This document shows positions 28,853-37,135 of a stretch of DNA of 64,000 bases, in pieces. This stretch comes from Pectobacterium carotovorum (GTDB lineage: Bacteria > Pseudomonadota > Gammaproteobacteria > Enterobacterales > Enterobacteriaceae). The first letter of the stretch is position 1. Each line of letters begins with the position of its first letter. Below the pieces are notes generated by a model that was not told where the DNA came from, searched no databases, and saw nothing but the letters and a program-made list of their open reading frames with translations. Made by a program: the position numbers and the translations under genes. The DNA is taken from contig CP066552.1 in the NCBI GenBank assembly GCA_016415585.1, positions 4,402,001 through 4,466,000 on the forward strand. The letters run 5' to 3'.

Positions 28853-29332
28853 CTAAATGCCACTATCATTCCAGATACTATAACCTGATGTTCCCGCGAC
28901 TTTATGCTCCCATGATATAGAACCATACTTCAATAAAACTTTTTCATATGGCATGACGTCATTATCATTAATCGAATGCGGATAGCTACAAGAAATATCA
29001 ACAATGCGGGCATCGGTTAATTTAATGACATAAAACAACTCTAATTGCCCAGCGGCATTTATTCTATACAAAAAGAAATTTGCACTTAGCTTTTCATTGG
29101 AAGAAGTAGAAACACCCAGCAACGGGGAAGATTTGTCGATAAGCTTAATTATTTCAACGGGATGACAAGATAGATTATCAGCATGACTCATTGAATGGTT
29201 TAAACTTAATACTTGAATTTGATCTTCATGACCAATTTGGCTTCTATTACCAATTGACTGTAATGTTGAACAACCAGAAGAAATTAACCCCTGTTTATCA
29301 CCCGTCAACTCTAAATAGATAATACTCGACAT
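28853..29332 (-). CDS. hcp: Type VI secretion tube protein Hcp (orphan)
   Basis: A 159-residue Hcp-family protein; Hcp hexamers stack into the inner tube of the type VI secretion system and chaperone small effectors in their lumen. Visible family features: the N-terminal strand IIYLELTGDKQGLI, GHEDQIQVLSLNHSMS, the KLIDKSSPLL segment, FFLYRINAAG, and the C-terminal WEHKVAGTSGYSIW. No sheath, baseplate, VgrG or PAAR gene is in the window, so it must serve a T6SS encoded elsewhere. The neighbours downstream (muramidase and LprI-like proteins) make this an orphan hcp effector islet. Confidence 0.92.
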   Translation of the reverse strand: MSSIIYLELTGDKQGLISSGCSTLQSIGNRSQIGHEDQIQVLSLNHSMSHADNLSCHPVEIIKLIDKSSPLLGVSTSSNEKLSANFFLYRINAAGQLELFYVIKLTDARIVDISCSYPHSINDNDVMPYEKVLLKYGSISWEHKVAGTSGYSIWNDSGI

Positions 29333-29360
29333 TTTTAGCGGCCTCTAAGAGTAAATACTA

Positions 29361-29570
29361 TTAATGCACTGACGGTGTATCGAGCTTGAGTGAAAGCTTT
29401 CGCCCGTCTGACGTCTTCATTTCAACAAGATTACTTTGGGTCACTTGCATCAGAGAAAGGCATAACCTCATCATCAATGCGAGTATTTCCTCAGGAGGTA
29501 ACGAACTATTAATAAGGCTACTTTTTAATTGTTCATTTAACTGAATGGCAAGTTTCTCTTTATTTTTCAC
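29361..29570 (-). CDS. Small protein of unknown function upstream of hcp
   Basis: A 69-residue frame starting MKNKEKLAIQLNEQLKSSL, without signal peptide or membrane segment. The middle (LPPEEILALMMRLCLSLMQV) looks helical and amphipathic, and the end is KTSDGRKLSLKLD. It is separated from hcp by 28 bp on the same strand, so it is probably co-transcribed. I do not recognise the family; a small chaperone or regulator for the effector is conceivable but unsupported. Confidence 0.6.
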   Translation of the reverse strand: MKNKEKLAIQLNEQLKSSLINSSLPPEEILALMMRLCLSLMQVTQSNLVEMKTSDGRKLSLKLDTPSVH

Positions 29571-29721
29571 ACTCGGTCTCCATGTGTTAGTCCACGTTTC
29601 ACCAAGCTAACCTAGAAAATAATAATTATCAATATTAAAGAGAATTAGAAAAGCAATGAATAATTGATTTTAAATTAATAACACGCCGTAATTAGATTTA
29701 TTCAACAACGCCTTGAGAAAA

Positions 29722-29775
29722 CTGCTGAAGAAACGTTAAACCCGCTTGAGAAAAACCCGTGAACTGCGTTGCCAT
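29722..29775 (-). pseudogene. 5' fragment of a duplicated DUF2461 gene
   Basis: The first 18 codons of the DUF2461 gene are repeated here and then interrupted. This is the part of the gene that was duplicated when the islet was inserted; the complete gene lies at 24896-25639. Confidence 0.85.
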
Positions 29776-29843
29776 AAAGAAATGCCATCCCTGTTGCTGT
29801 CAGATGGCATTAAAGATAACGCCGCCGACGGCGAAACACCATC
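29722..29843. repeat. Direct repeat, boundary partner B of the T6SS islet
   Basis: Second copy of the 25586-25707 sequence, same orientation, offset by exactly 4136 bases. It carries a 5' fragment of the DUF2461 gene on the minus strand (ATG at 29775, codons 1-18: MATQFTGFSQAGLTF, then LQQ), after which the similarity ends. It lies directly downstream of ilvA. Confidence 0.92.
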
Positions 29844-29851
29844 GGCGGCGT
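29819..29851 (-). terminator. Palindromic terminator after ilvA
   Basis: AACGCCGCCGA and TCGGCGGCGTT form an 11-bp perfect stem 32 bp past the ilvA stop. On the minus strand it is followed by ATCTTTAAT, a poor T run. It probably ends the ilvGMEDA message. Versions of this hairpin recur at 25682, 27071 and 27632. Confidence 0.7.
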
Positions 29852-29882
29852 TAGGAGAAAACTCAGCGCGTAATCAACTAAC

Positions 29883-31427
29883 TTAACCCGCTAAAAAGAA
29901 GCGGAACGCCGGGTTATTGGTTTCATCGTGGCATTCATAGCCCAGTGCCTGTAGGTGCTGCTCGAATTCCCGATCGCCCGCATTCAGTTCGAACGCAGCC
30001 AAAACGCGGCCAAAATCCGTACCGTGGCTGCGGTAATGGAACAGCGAAATATTCCAGTGCGCCCCCAGCGTATGCAGGAATTTCAGTAACGCCCCCGGCG
30101 ACTCTGGAAACTCAAAGCTGTACAGCCGTTCTTGTAGCGGTTTGGAAGGGCGTCCGCCGACCATATAGCGAACGTGCAGCTTCGCCATTTCATCATCGGA
30201 CAAATCCACCACTTCATAACCGTCTGCGGACAGCTCGGCGATAATCTCCTGCCGTTCCGCATAGCCGCGCGTCAAACGCACACCGACAAAAATACAGGCG
30301 TCTTTGGCATCCGCGTAGCGATAGTTGAACTCGGTAACAGAACGGCCGCCCAACAGTTGGCAAAACTTCAGGAAGCTTCCCTGTTTCTCGGGGATCGTCA
30401 CGGCCAGCAAGGCCTCACGCTGTTCACCTAGCTCGCAACGCTCGGAAACGTAACGTAACCCGTGGAAGTTGACGTTTGCACCGGACAGAATATGAGCCAG
30501 ACGCTCGCCCTTAATCTGATGCTGTTGGATGTATTTTTTCATCCCCGCCAAGGCTAACGCCCCAGAGGGTTCAGCAATCGCACGGACATCTTCGAACAGA
30601 TCTTTCACTGCCGCACAAATGGCATCGCTGTCGACGGTAATCACGTCGTCCAGATATTCCCGACACAGGCGGAAAGTCTCATCGCCGATACGTTTCACCG
30701 CCACGCCTTCGGCAAACAGCCCGACACGTGCCAAATCGACCGGTTGACCCGCATCCAGCGCCGCACGCAGACAGGCGGAATCTTCCGCTTCTACGCCGAT
30801 CACCTGAATCTGCGGCATCAGCTGTTTGATCAGCACAGCAACACCTGCCGCCAAACCACCACCGCCGACCGGCACAAACACGCGATCCAGATGCGCATCC
30901 TGCTGTAGTAGTTCCATCGCCAACGTGCCCTGTCCAGCAATCACTGCAGGGTGATCGAACGGAGGCAGAAAGGTCATATGTTGCTGCTGTGACAGTTCAA
31001 TGGCTTTAGCCTTGGCCTCATCAAAGTTGGCACCGTGTAGCAGCACTTCGCCGCCAAAACCCCGCACCGCATCCACCTTGATATCAGCCGTCGCCACTGG
31101 CATCACAATCAGAGATTTAATCCCCAGCTTGCTGGAAGAGAGCGCAACACCCTGCGCATGGTTACCGGCTGATGCCGTTACCACACCGTGTGATTTTTGC
31201 TCATCGCTCAGACCCGCCATCATCGCGTACGCGCCACGCAGTTTGAAACTGTGCACCGCGTGTCTGTCTTCACGTTTTACCAGAATGACATTACCCAGCC
31301 GCGAAGAGATCTTATCCATCTTCTCCAGCGGTGTGACCTGCGTGATTTCATACACTGGCGACCGCAAGATCGCCCGCAGGTACTCCGCGCCCCCCGGCGC
31401 GGCAGGAAGAGGTTGTGACACAGCCAT
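29883..31427 (-). CDS. ilvA: Threonine deaminase, biosynthetic
   Basis: PLP enzyme that converts threonine to 2-oxobutanoate, the committed and isoleucine-inhibited step of isoleucine synthesis. From ATG 31427 (MAVSQPLPAAPGGAEYL) the product is 514 residues, as in E. coli. An ATG two codons earlier overlaps the ilvD stop (TAATG) but leaves only three bases after GGGAGG, so the later start is preferred. The PLP lysine is Lys62 in HSFKLRGAY; GGGGLAAG binds the phosphate; two ACT-like regulatory repeats fill residues about 320-514, the mark of the biosynthetic form. Confidence 0.96.
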   Translation of the reverse strand: MAVSQPLPAAPGGAEYLRAILRSPVYEITQVTPLEKMDKISSRLGNVILVKREDRHAVHSFKLRGAYAMMAGLSDEQKSHGVVTASAGNHAQGVALSSSKLGIKSLIVMPVATADIKVDAVRGFGGEVLLHGANFDEAKAKAIELSQQQHMTFLPPFDHPAVIAGQGTLAMELLQQDAHLDRVFVPVGGGGLAAGVAVLIKQLMPQIQVIGVEAEDSACLRAALDAGQPVDLARVGLFAEGVAVKRIGDETFRLCREYLDDVITVDSDAICAAVKDLFEDVRAIAEPSGALALAGMKKYIQQHQIKGERLAHILSGANVNFHGLRYVSERCELGEQREALLAVTIPEKQGSFLKFCQLLGGRSVTEFNYRYADAKDACIFVGVRLTRGYAERQEIIAELSADGYEVVDLSDDEMAKLHVRYMVGGRPSKPLQERLYSFEFPESPGALLKFLHTLGAHWNISLFHYRSHGTDFGRVLAAFELNAGDREFEQHLQALGYECHDETNNPAFRFFLAG

Positions 31428-31432
31428 CAGCA

Positions 31433-33283
31433 TTAGCCTCCCAGCTTGCTTTTATCCCGCACAGCGCCTTTATCTGCGCTGGTTGCCAGCATGGCATACG
31501 CACGCAGCGCAAAAGAGACCTGACGTTCACGGTTATGTGGCGTCCAGGCCTGCTCACCTCTCGCCTCTTCCGCTTCGCGGCGGCTCGCTAACTCTGCATC
31601 ATCTAGAACCAGCGCAATGCTGCGGTTCGGAATATCAATCGCGATGGTGTCACCGTCCTGTACCAGAGCAATGGTGCCGCCGCTGGCCGCTTCAGGAGAC
31701 GCATGGCCGATAGACAGACCCGAGGTACCGCCGGAGAAGCGGCCGTCAGTGATCAGCGCACAACTTTTACCCAGTCCCATCGATTTCAGGTAGGTGGTCG
31801 GATACAGCATTTCCTGCATGCCCGGCCCGCCTTTTGGCCCTTCGTAGCGAATCACAACCACATCGCCCGCCACAACTTTACCGCCCAGAATAGCTTCTAC
31901 CGCATCATCCTGACTTTCATAAACTTTTGCCGGACCGCGGAATACCAGGCTACCTTCATCCACGCCTGCAGTTTTCACAATACAGCCATTCTCTGCCAGA
32001 TTGCCGTACAGCACGGCCAGACCGCCATCCTGACTGTAGGCATATTCACGCGAGCGGATGCAGCCTTCCTGACGATCGGTATCCAGTGAATCCCAGCGGC
32101 AATCCTGAGAAAACGCTTTGGTCGTACGGATACCCGCAGGGCCAGCGGAATACATGCTTTTCACACTGTCATCCTGCGTCAGCATGACGTCGTAGGCTTC
32201 CAGCGTTTCCGGCAGCGTTTTGCCCAGCACGTTGTTCACTTCACGGTTCAGCAGACCCGCTCTGTCCAGCTCGCCCAGAATACCGATCACGCCGCCCGCG
32301 CGGTGTACGTCTTCCATGTGGTATTTCTGCGTACTCGGCGCCACCTTACACAGATGAGGAACCTGACGTGACAGTCTGTCGATGTCGGTCATGGTGAAGT
32401 CCACTTCACCTTCCTGCGCTGCGGCTAACAGATGCAGAACGGTATTAGTGGAACCGCCCATCGCGATATCCAGAACCATGGCGTTTTCAAATGCGGCTTT
32501 ATTAGCGATATTGCGCGGTAATACGCTTGCATCATCCTGCTCGTAGTAACGCTTCGCCAGACCGACAATGCGTTTGCCTGCGTTCAGGAACAGTTGCTTA
32601 CGGTCGGCGTGCGTCGCCAACAGCGAACCGTTGCCCGGTTGAGATAAGCCCAGCGCTTCGGTCAGGCAGTTCATGGAGTTAGCGGTAAACATACCGGAGC
32701 AGGAGCCGCAGGTCGGACAGGCAGAACGCTCCACCTGCTCGCTCTGTTCATCAGAGACTTTCGGGTCCGCGCCCTGAATCATCGCATCCACCAGATCCAG
32801 CTTGATGATCTGATCGGATAGCTTGGTTTTCCCCGCTTCCATCGGGCCACCGGAAACAAAAATCACCGGAATATTCAGGCGCAGAGACGCCATTAACATC
32901 CCCGGGGTGATTTTGTCGCAGTTGGAAATACACACCATTGCATCCGCACAGTGGGCATTGACCATGTATTCCACGGAGTCGGCGATCAGTTCACGAGAAG
33001 GCAGGGAATAGAGCATGCCGCCGTGTCCCATCGCGATACCGTCATCAACTGCAATGGTGTTAAATTCTTTCGCGACGCCGCCGGAGGCTTCGATCTGCTC
33101 GGCAACCAGTTTCCCCAGATCGCGCAAGTGCACATGGCCCGGCACGAATTGGGTGAAGGAGTTAACCACCGCGATAATCGGTTTACCAAAATCGTCGTCG
33201 GTCATCCCGGTGGCGCGCCACAAGGCTCGGGCACCCGCCATATTACGGCCGTGTGTGGTTGTGGCTGAACGGTACTTAGGCAT
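31433..33283 (-). CDS. ilvD: Dihydroxy-acid dehydratase
   Basis: Iron-sulfur enzyme that dehydrates 2,3-dihydroxy-3-methyl(butanoate/pentanoate) to the 2-oxo acids in the branched-chain pathway. The 616 residues match E. coli. Cluster-ligand motifs are NCDKITPG (Cys122) and CGSCSGMF (Cys195); SGGPMEAG and the C-terminal [15 protein letters not shown] are typical of the family. IlvA follows with essentially no gap. It is separated from ilvE upstream by 268 bp holding an ERIC element, more than the usual spacing within this operon. Confidence 0.97.
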   Translation of the reverse strand: MPKYRSATTTHGRNMAGARALWRATGMTDDDFGKPIIAVVNSFTQFVPGHVHLRDLGKLVAEQIEASGGVAKEFNTIAVDDGIAMGHGGMLYSLPSRELIADSVEYMVNAHCADAMVCISNCDKITPGMLMASLRLNIPVIFVSGGPMEAGKTKLSDQIIKLDLVDAMIQGADPKVSDEQSEQVERSACPTCGSCSGMFTANSMNCLTEALGLSQPGNGSLLATHADRKQLFLNAGKRIVGLAKRYYEQDDASVLPRNIANKAAFENAMVLDIAMGGSTNTVLHLLAAAQEGEVDFTMTDIDRLSRQVPHLCKVAPSTQKYHMEDVHRAGGVIGILGELDRAGLLNREVNNVLGKTLPETLEAYDVMLTQDDSVKSMYSAGPAGIRTTKAFSQDCRWDSLDTDRQEGCIRSREYAYSQDGGLAVLYGNLAENGCIVKTAGVDEGSLVFRGPAKVYESQDDAVEAILGGKVVAGDVVVIRYEGPKGGPGMQEMLYPTTYLKSMGLGKSCALITDGRFSGGTSGLSIGHASPEAASGGTIALVQDGDTIAIDIPNRSIALVLDDAELASRREAEEARGEQAWTPHNRERQVSFALRAYAMLATSADKGAVRDKSKLGG

Positions 33284-33350
33284 GCTCTTTTACTCCAAAA
33301 ATTACGAATTTGGCGATGACGGAACGAGTCACCGCCTGACTGTCTGTCTC

Positions 33351-33546
33351 TATACCCGTTATATTTCAAGCTGCATGTGCGTTGGCATTCATCGCTCACC
33401 TCAGTCACTTACTGATGTAAGCTCCTGAGGATTCTCTGCGTCGCCGCGTTACGATGCTCATGACTGAGCATCGCCCTAAAGGGCTAACGCTTTGCGTTAT
33501 TCAAAACGAACACGTTTTGTCCTGCAACTCGAACTATTTAGGGTAT
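33351..33546. repeat. ERIC element within the ilv operon, with extra sequence
   Basis: The outer ends are TATACCCGTTATATTTCAAG and GGGTATA. The canonical ERIC core is clear at 33393-33434: CGCTCACCTCAGTCACTTAC followed by ATGTAAGCTCCTGAGGATTC. Then come extra palindromic segments (GATGCTCATGACTGAGCATC and CTAACGCTTTGCGTTATTC), making it about 196 bp instead of ~127. It lies in the ilvE-ilvD message. Confidence 0.9.
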
Positions 33547-33551
33547 ATAAT

Positions 33552-34478
33552 TTAACGATTTATCGGATCCAACCAGCCCCATTTATCTTCGGTTTCACCC
33601 GTAAAGAGGCCGAAGAACGCCTGCTGCAAGGCTTTGGTGACCGGGCCGCGTTTGCCAGCACCGACCTGAATGCCGTCGACGCTGCGCACGGGGGTAATTT
33701 CTGCCGCAGTACCGGACATGAAAACTTCATCGGCCAGATACAGTGACTCGCGGGACAGCACTTGCTCACGCACTTCATAACCTGCGTCTTTCGCCAGTTT
33801 GATGATAGCGTCACGCGTAATACCTGGCAGCGCCGAAGAGGTAAACGGCGGCGTGAAGATAATACCGTCCTTCACTTCAAACAAGTTCTCGCCAGCACCT
33901 TCGGAAACATAACCGTGGACATCCAACGCGATCCCTTCTTGATAGCCGTGGCGACGCGCTTCGCTACCCACCAGCAGAGAGGACAGATAATTGCCACCCG
34001 CTTTTGCGGCGGTTGGAATGGTATTCGCCGCCACGCGATTCCAGGACGACACCATCGCATCGATGCCTGCTTCCAGCGCCTCTTCACCCAGATACGCGCC
34101 CCACGGGAAGGCGGCGATGATCACATCGGTTTGATAACCATCTGGCGGGTTAACACCCATACCCACATCACCAATGAACACCAGTGGACGAATATAGGCG
34201 CTGGTCAGGTTATTTTTACGCAGCGTTTCACGGCAGGCTTCCATCAGCTCATCTACGCTTTGCGCGACGGGCATACGGTAGATTTTTGCCGAATCACGCA
34301 GACGTTGCATGTGCTCACGGTGACGGAAAACCACCGGGCCCTTATGTGAATTGTAGCAACGAACGCCTTCAAAGACGGAGGTGCCATAATGTAGGGCATG
34401 CGACATGACGTGTACTTTTGCCTCAGCCCATGGAACCATCTCGCCATTGAACCAAATGTAATCCGCTTTTTTTGTCAT
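33552..34478 (-). CDS. ilvE: Branched-chain amino acid aminotransferase
   Basis: Class IV PLP aminotransferase that makes valine, leucine and isoleucine from their 2-oxo acids with glutamate as donor. The 308-residue protein has the Schiff-base lysine at Lys159 (TAAKAGGNYLSSLL), SVFEGVRCY near residue 34, and the PLP-phosphate segment MSGTAAEITPV. It follows ilvM after 25 bp. Confidence 0.96.
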   Translation of the reverse strand: MTKKADYIWFNGEMVPWAEAKVHVMSHALHYGTSVFEGVRCYNSHKGPVVFRHREHMQRLRDSAKIYRMPVAQSVDELMEACRETLRKNNLTSAYIRPLVFIGDVGMGVNPPDGYQTDVIIAAFPWGAYLGEEALEAGIDAMVSSWNRVAANTIPTAAKAGGNYLSSLLVGSEARRHGYQEGIALDVHGYVSEGAGENLFEVKDGIIFTPPFTSSALPGITRDAIIKLAKDAGYEVREQVLSRESLYLADEVFMSGTAAEITPVRSVDGIQVGAGKRGPVTKALQQAFFGLFTGETEDKWGWLDPINR

Positions 34479-34503
34479 TCTTCTTTTTCCTTACTCTTTT
34501 ACG

Positions 34504-34764
34504 TTAGGCGCTGATCTGCTGTGATGTCGTCATCGGTTTAATGTCAACGCAGGCAATATCCAACAGCTTGCTCAATTGCGTTGACAATAAATCTACCGAA
34601 CGATGGCTGGCAACGGTCAGTTCAATATTAATGTGATCGGTATTGGTGGTTTGCACCATATTCATCGCGCAAACTTTGAAACCGCGATGGCGGGTAACAC
34701 GCAATACACGCTCCAGAACCTCGGGACGAAAGCGCGCCTGAATCGAAAGTTGATGGTGTGTCAT
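34504..34764 (-). CDS. ilvM: Acetolactate synthase II small subunit
   Basis: Regulatory ACT-domain subunit of acetohydroxyacid synthase II. From ATG 34764 (MTHHQLSIQARFRPEVLERV) it has 86 residues, close to the E. coli 87, with GGAG eight bases upstream; a start 13 codons earlier is rejected. In E. coli ilvM overlaps the end of ilvG, whereas here a 78-bp gap made largely of tandem repeats separates them, so tight translational coupling may be lost. Confidence 0.93.
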   Translation of the reverse strand: MTHHQLSIQARFRPEVLERVLRVTRHRGFKVCAMNMVQTTNTDHINIELTVASHRSVDLLSTQLSKLLDIACVDIKPMTTSQQISA

Positions 34765-34798
34765 TCTGTTGTCTCCAGCACTTATTCTGTGTAAGTCG

Positions 34799-34859
34799 GC
34801 CATTGTTCGGTTTTGTCGAGCTTAGTTTGGTTTTATCGAGCCTTACTTGGTTTTATCAA
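34799..34859. repeat. Three tandem ~20-bp repeats at the ilvG 3' end
   Basis: Reading on the minus strand, CTTGATAAAACCAAGTAAGG (contains the ilvG stop), CTCGATAAAACCAAACTAAG and CTCGACAAAACCGAACAATG follow each other without gaps. They are copies of the last codons of ilvG (LDKTK-stop) and form most of the ilvG-ilvM spacer. Confidence 0.9.
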
Positions 34860-36489
34860 GCATCGTTTCGTTGCCCGCACCCGGCGGAACCAGTGGCCAA
34901 ACGTTTTCGTACTCATCAATCGATACGTGTAATAAATAGGGTCCTTCGCTGTTAAACAGGGCATCCAGCGCGACATCAATTTGATCTTTACGGGTGATGC
35001 GCTGGCCAGGGATATCAAACGCGCTTGCCAGCGTCAGGAAATCAGGGTTATCGGAGAGGTCGGTTTCACTGTAGCGTTCATCAAAGAATAACTGCTGCCA
35101 CTGGCGCACCATACCTAACCGTTGGTTATCCAGCAGCACGATCTTCAACGGCAGCCGTTTTCGTTTGATGGTGCCCAATTCCTGAACATTCATCATGAAA
35201 GAACCATCGCCGGAAATGCAGATAACCATGTCGTCCGGGCGCGCAACCTGTGCGCCTACCGCAGCGGGTACACCAAAGCCCATCGTGCCGAGGCCGCTGG
35301 AGGTGATGAAATTCTCAGGACGGCTGAACGTCATATGCTGTGCGGCCCACATCTGGTGCTGGCCCACATCGGTCGTGACCACCGTATCCGCATCCATTCG
35401 TTCGGAGATCGTTTTCAGCAGCGCAGGCGCATAAATCGCCTGACCGGGATGATCATAACGCCACGGGTATTCTGCCTTCATCATGGCCGCCTGCTGGCGC
35501 CACGCGCTGACGTTCAGCGGCTGTTGCAGCGCAGGTAATATCGTTTTCAGATCGCCTTGCAACGCGACATTAGCATGACGCAATTTGCTCAATTCTGCTG
35601 GGTCGATATCCATATGAATAACACTGGCGTGAGGCGCGAAGGCGTTCAGTTTGCCGGTCACGCGGTCATCAAAACGCGCCCCGACCGCGATTAACAAATC
35701 GCACTCCTGCACAATCAGGTTCGCCGCCTTCGTGCCGTGCATACCAATCATACCGAGGTAATAGGGATGATTGGCATCCACGGCACCCAGCCCTTTCAGG
35801 GTAGAAACGGAAGGGATATCCGTTACGCTCAGGAATTCACGCAGTGCCGGAACCGCATTCGCCATGCCGACCCCACCGCCAACGTACAGCACCGGTTTTT
35901 GCGCTTTCGCTAACAGAGCGTACGCCTGCGCAATATCTTGCTCGGGGAAATCAACATCGTTAGCAACGGGCGCAAAGTTTGGAGTGAAATCCCCCACCGC
36001 CAGTTGGATATCTTTAGGAATATCGACCAGAACAGGGCCAGGGCGACCACTGTTGGCAATCGCGAACGCTTCTGCCATCACTTCCGGCAGTGATTCAAGA
36101 GACTCAACCAGAAAACTGTGTTTCGTACAGGCCAGCGACAGCCCCAGCACGTCGATCTCCTGAAAAGCATCGGTGCCGATCAGCGCCGATCCCACCTGCC
36201 CAGTGATCGCGACCACAGGGACAGAATCCAGCAGCGCATCGGCCAAACCGGTGATCAGGTTCGTTGCTCCTGGGCCAGATGTCGCAATGCAGACGCCCAC
36301 GTTGCCTGTGGAGCGAGCATAGCCAATCGCCGCCATCACCGCGCCTTGCTCGTGGCGACACAGCAGGTGTTTAACGCCGCCGTCATAAAGTGCATCATAG
36401 ACTGGCATTATCGCGCCCCCCGGATAACCAAAAACGGTTTCCACTCCCTGCGCTCGCAACGCTTGAACCACCCACTGTGCTCCATTCAT
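34843..36489 (-). CDS. ilvG: Acetolactate synthase II large subunit (intact)
   Basis: ThDP- and FAD-dependent acetohydroxyacid synthase catalytic subunit. The 548-residue frame is uninterrupted, unlike E. coli K-12 where ilvG carries a frameshift. The ThDP-activating glutamate is Glu47 in RHEQGA; the ThDP-Mg motif is [17 protein letters not shown]/central-domain segments include [12 protein letters not shown] and [11 protein letters not shown]. The last codons are tandemly repeated after the stop. Confidence 0.97.
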   Translation of the reverse strand: MNGAQWVVQALRAQGVETVFGYPGGAIMPVYDALYDGGVKHLLCRHEQGAVMAAIGYARSTGNVGVCIATSGPGATNLITGLADALLDSVPVVAITGQVGSALIGTDAFQEIDVLGLSLACTKHSFLVESLESLPEVMAEAFAIANSGRPGPVLVDIPKDIQLAVGDFTPNFAPVANDVDFPEQDIAQAYALLAKAQKPVLYVGGGVGMANAVPALREFLSVTDIPSVSTLKGLGAVDANHPYYLGMIGMHGTKAANLIVQECDLLIAVGARFDDRVTGKLNAFAPHASVIHMDIDPAELSKLRHANVALQGDLKTILPALQQPLNVSAWRQQAAMMKAEYPWRYDHPGQAIYAPALLKTISERMDADTVVTTDVGQHQMWAAQHMTFSRPENFITSSGLGTMGFGVPAAVGAQVARPDDMVICISGDGSFMMNVQELGTIKRKRLPLKIVLLDNQRLGMVRQWQQLFFDERYSETDLSDNPDFLTLASAFDIPGQRITRKDQIDVALDALFNSEGPYLLHVSIDEYENVWPLVPPGAGNETMLDKTK

Positions 36490-36576
36490 AGTTATTTCCC
36501 CGACATCTTATGGGAATAACAGAATTTTATGCTGATGTTCATTTTCTGTTCCTTTCCGTTATAGATTACGCCCAAC

Positions 36577-36609
36577 AAAAAACCCCCGACCTTTCGGTGC
36601 GGGGGTTTT
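36577..36609 (-). terminator. ilvGMEDA attenuator
   Basis: On the minus strand, ACCCCCGCACCGAAAGGTCGGGGGT forms a strong stem followed by TTTTTTGTTGG. It lies between the ilvL stop and ilvG, the position of the classical transcription attenuator whose formation depends on ribosome progress through ilvL. Confidence 0.93.
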
Positions 36610-36629
36610 CTTGAATTAGGCCTTGATTT

Positions 36630-36728
36630 CTAAGCCATTCTTCGTCCAAGTGCAGCCCCGCACGGTGGGATAATAATCACCACCACGCTAATCACGACTA
36701 GGCTAATCACTAGGGATAGGGCTTTCAT
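36630..36728 (-). CDS. ilvL: ilvGMEDA leader peptide
   Basis: A 32-residue frame from ATG 36728: MKALSLVISLVVISVVVIII then PPCGAALGRRMA and stop. It is packed with Leu, Val and Ile codons (about 17 of 32), so ribosomes stall when branched-chain aminoacyl-tRNAs are scarce, preventing the downstream attenuator from forming. Length and the PPCGAALGR ending match the E. coli IlvL peptide. Confidence 0.95.
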   Translation of the reverse strand: MKALSLVISLVVISVVVIIIPPCGAALGRRMA

Positions 36729-36770
36729 AATAGGTTGTTCATTAATCTTCTGTCGAACGAATGCCTACAG

Positions 36771-36799
36771 AGTTATCACAGTCAGACATGGCCTGACAA
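36771..36799 (-). promoter_or_regulatory. Candidate ilvL promoter
   Basis: On the minus strand TTGTCA (36799-36794) and ATAACT (36776-36771) are separated by 17 bp, about 43 bp before the ilvL start. Assignment is by consensus likeness and position only. Confidence 0.5.
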
Positions 36800-37135
36800 C
36801 CATTTTTTTTCATTGCCACCCGTAAGGATTACCTATGATACGGGAAAAAATACAACGTAATCATAAGGTAGAAGCACACCAAATTATTTTCGCTCATTGG
36901 CGTAAAAATGAGCGTTGTCCGAGAAACGTGGCAGATAAAAGCGGGAGCCGTCGATCGTCGGATAGCGTTAAGCGATCGGTTCACCTTAGATAATTGCGGC
37001 GCATCGCGCACAAATGTTACTCATTACTGCAACAGTGAATTATTTCATGACACCGCCGCGCAGAGTGGCGAAGACGGTCTCTACTTCTTCTCCCTTGCCA
37101 GACATGATGCAAACCATCAGCAAAGGGGAAATAGC

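Noticed and set aside
25586..29843. Insertion sequence or prophage as the carrier of the T6SS islet
   Set aside because: No transposase, integrase or phage structural gene is present within the repeats, and the repeats are copies of a resident gene rather than IS ends.
36908..37135. 76-codon N-terminal extension of ComM
   Set aside because: The sequence before MSLAVTYTRAM does not resemble the family and a good ribosome site precedes the 37136 ATG.
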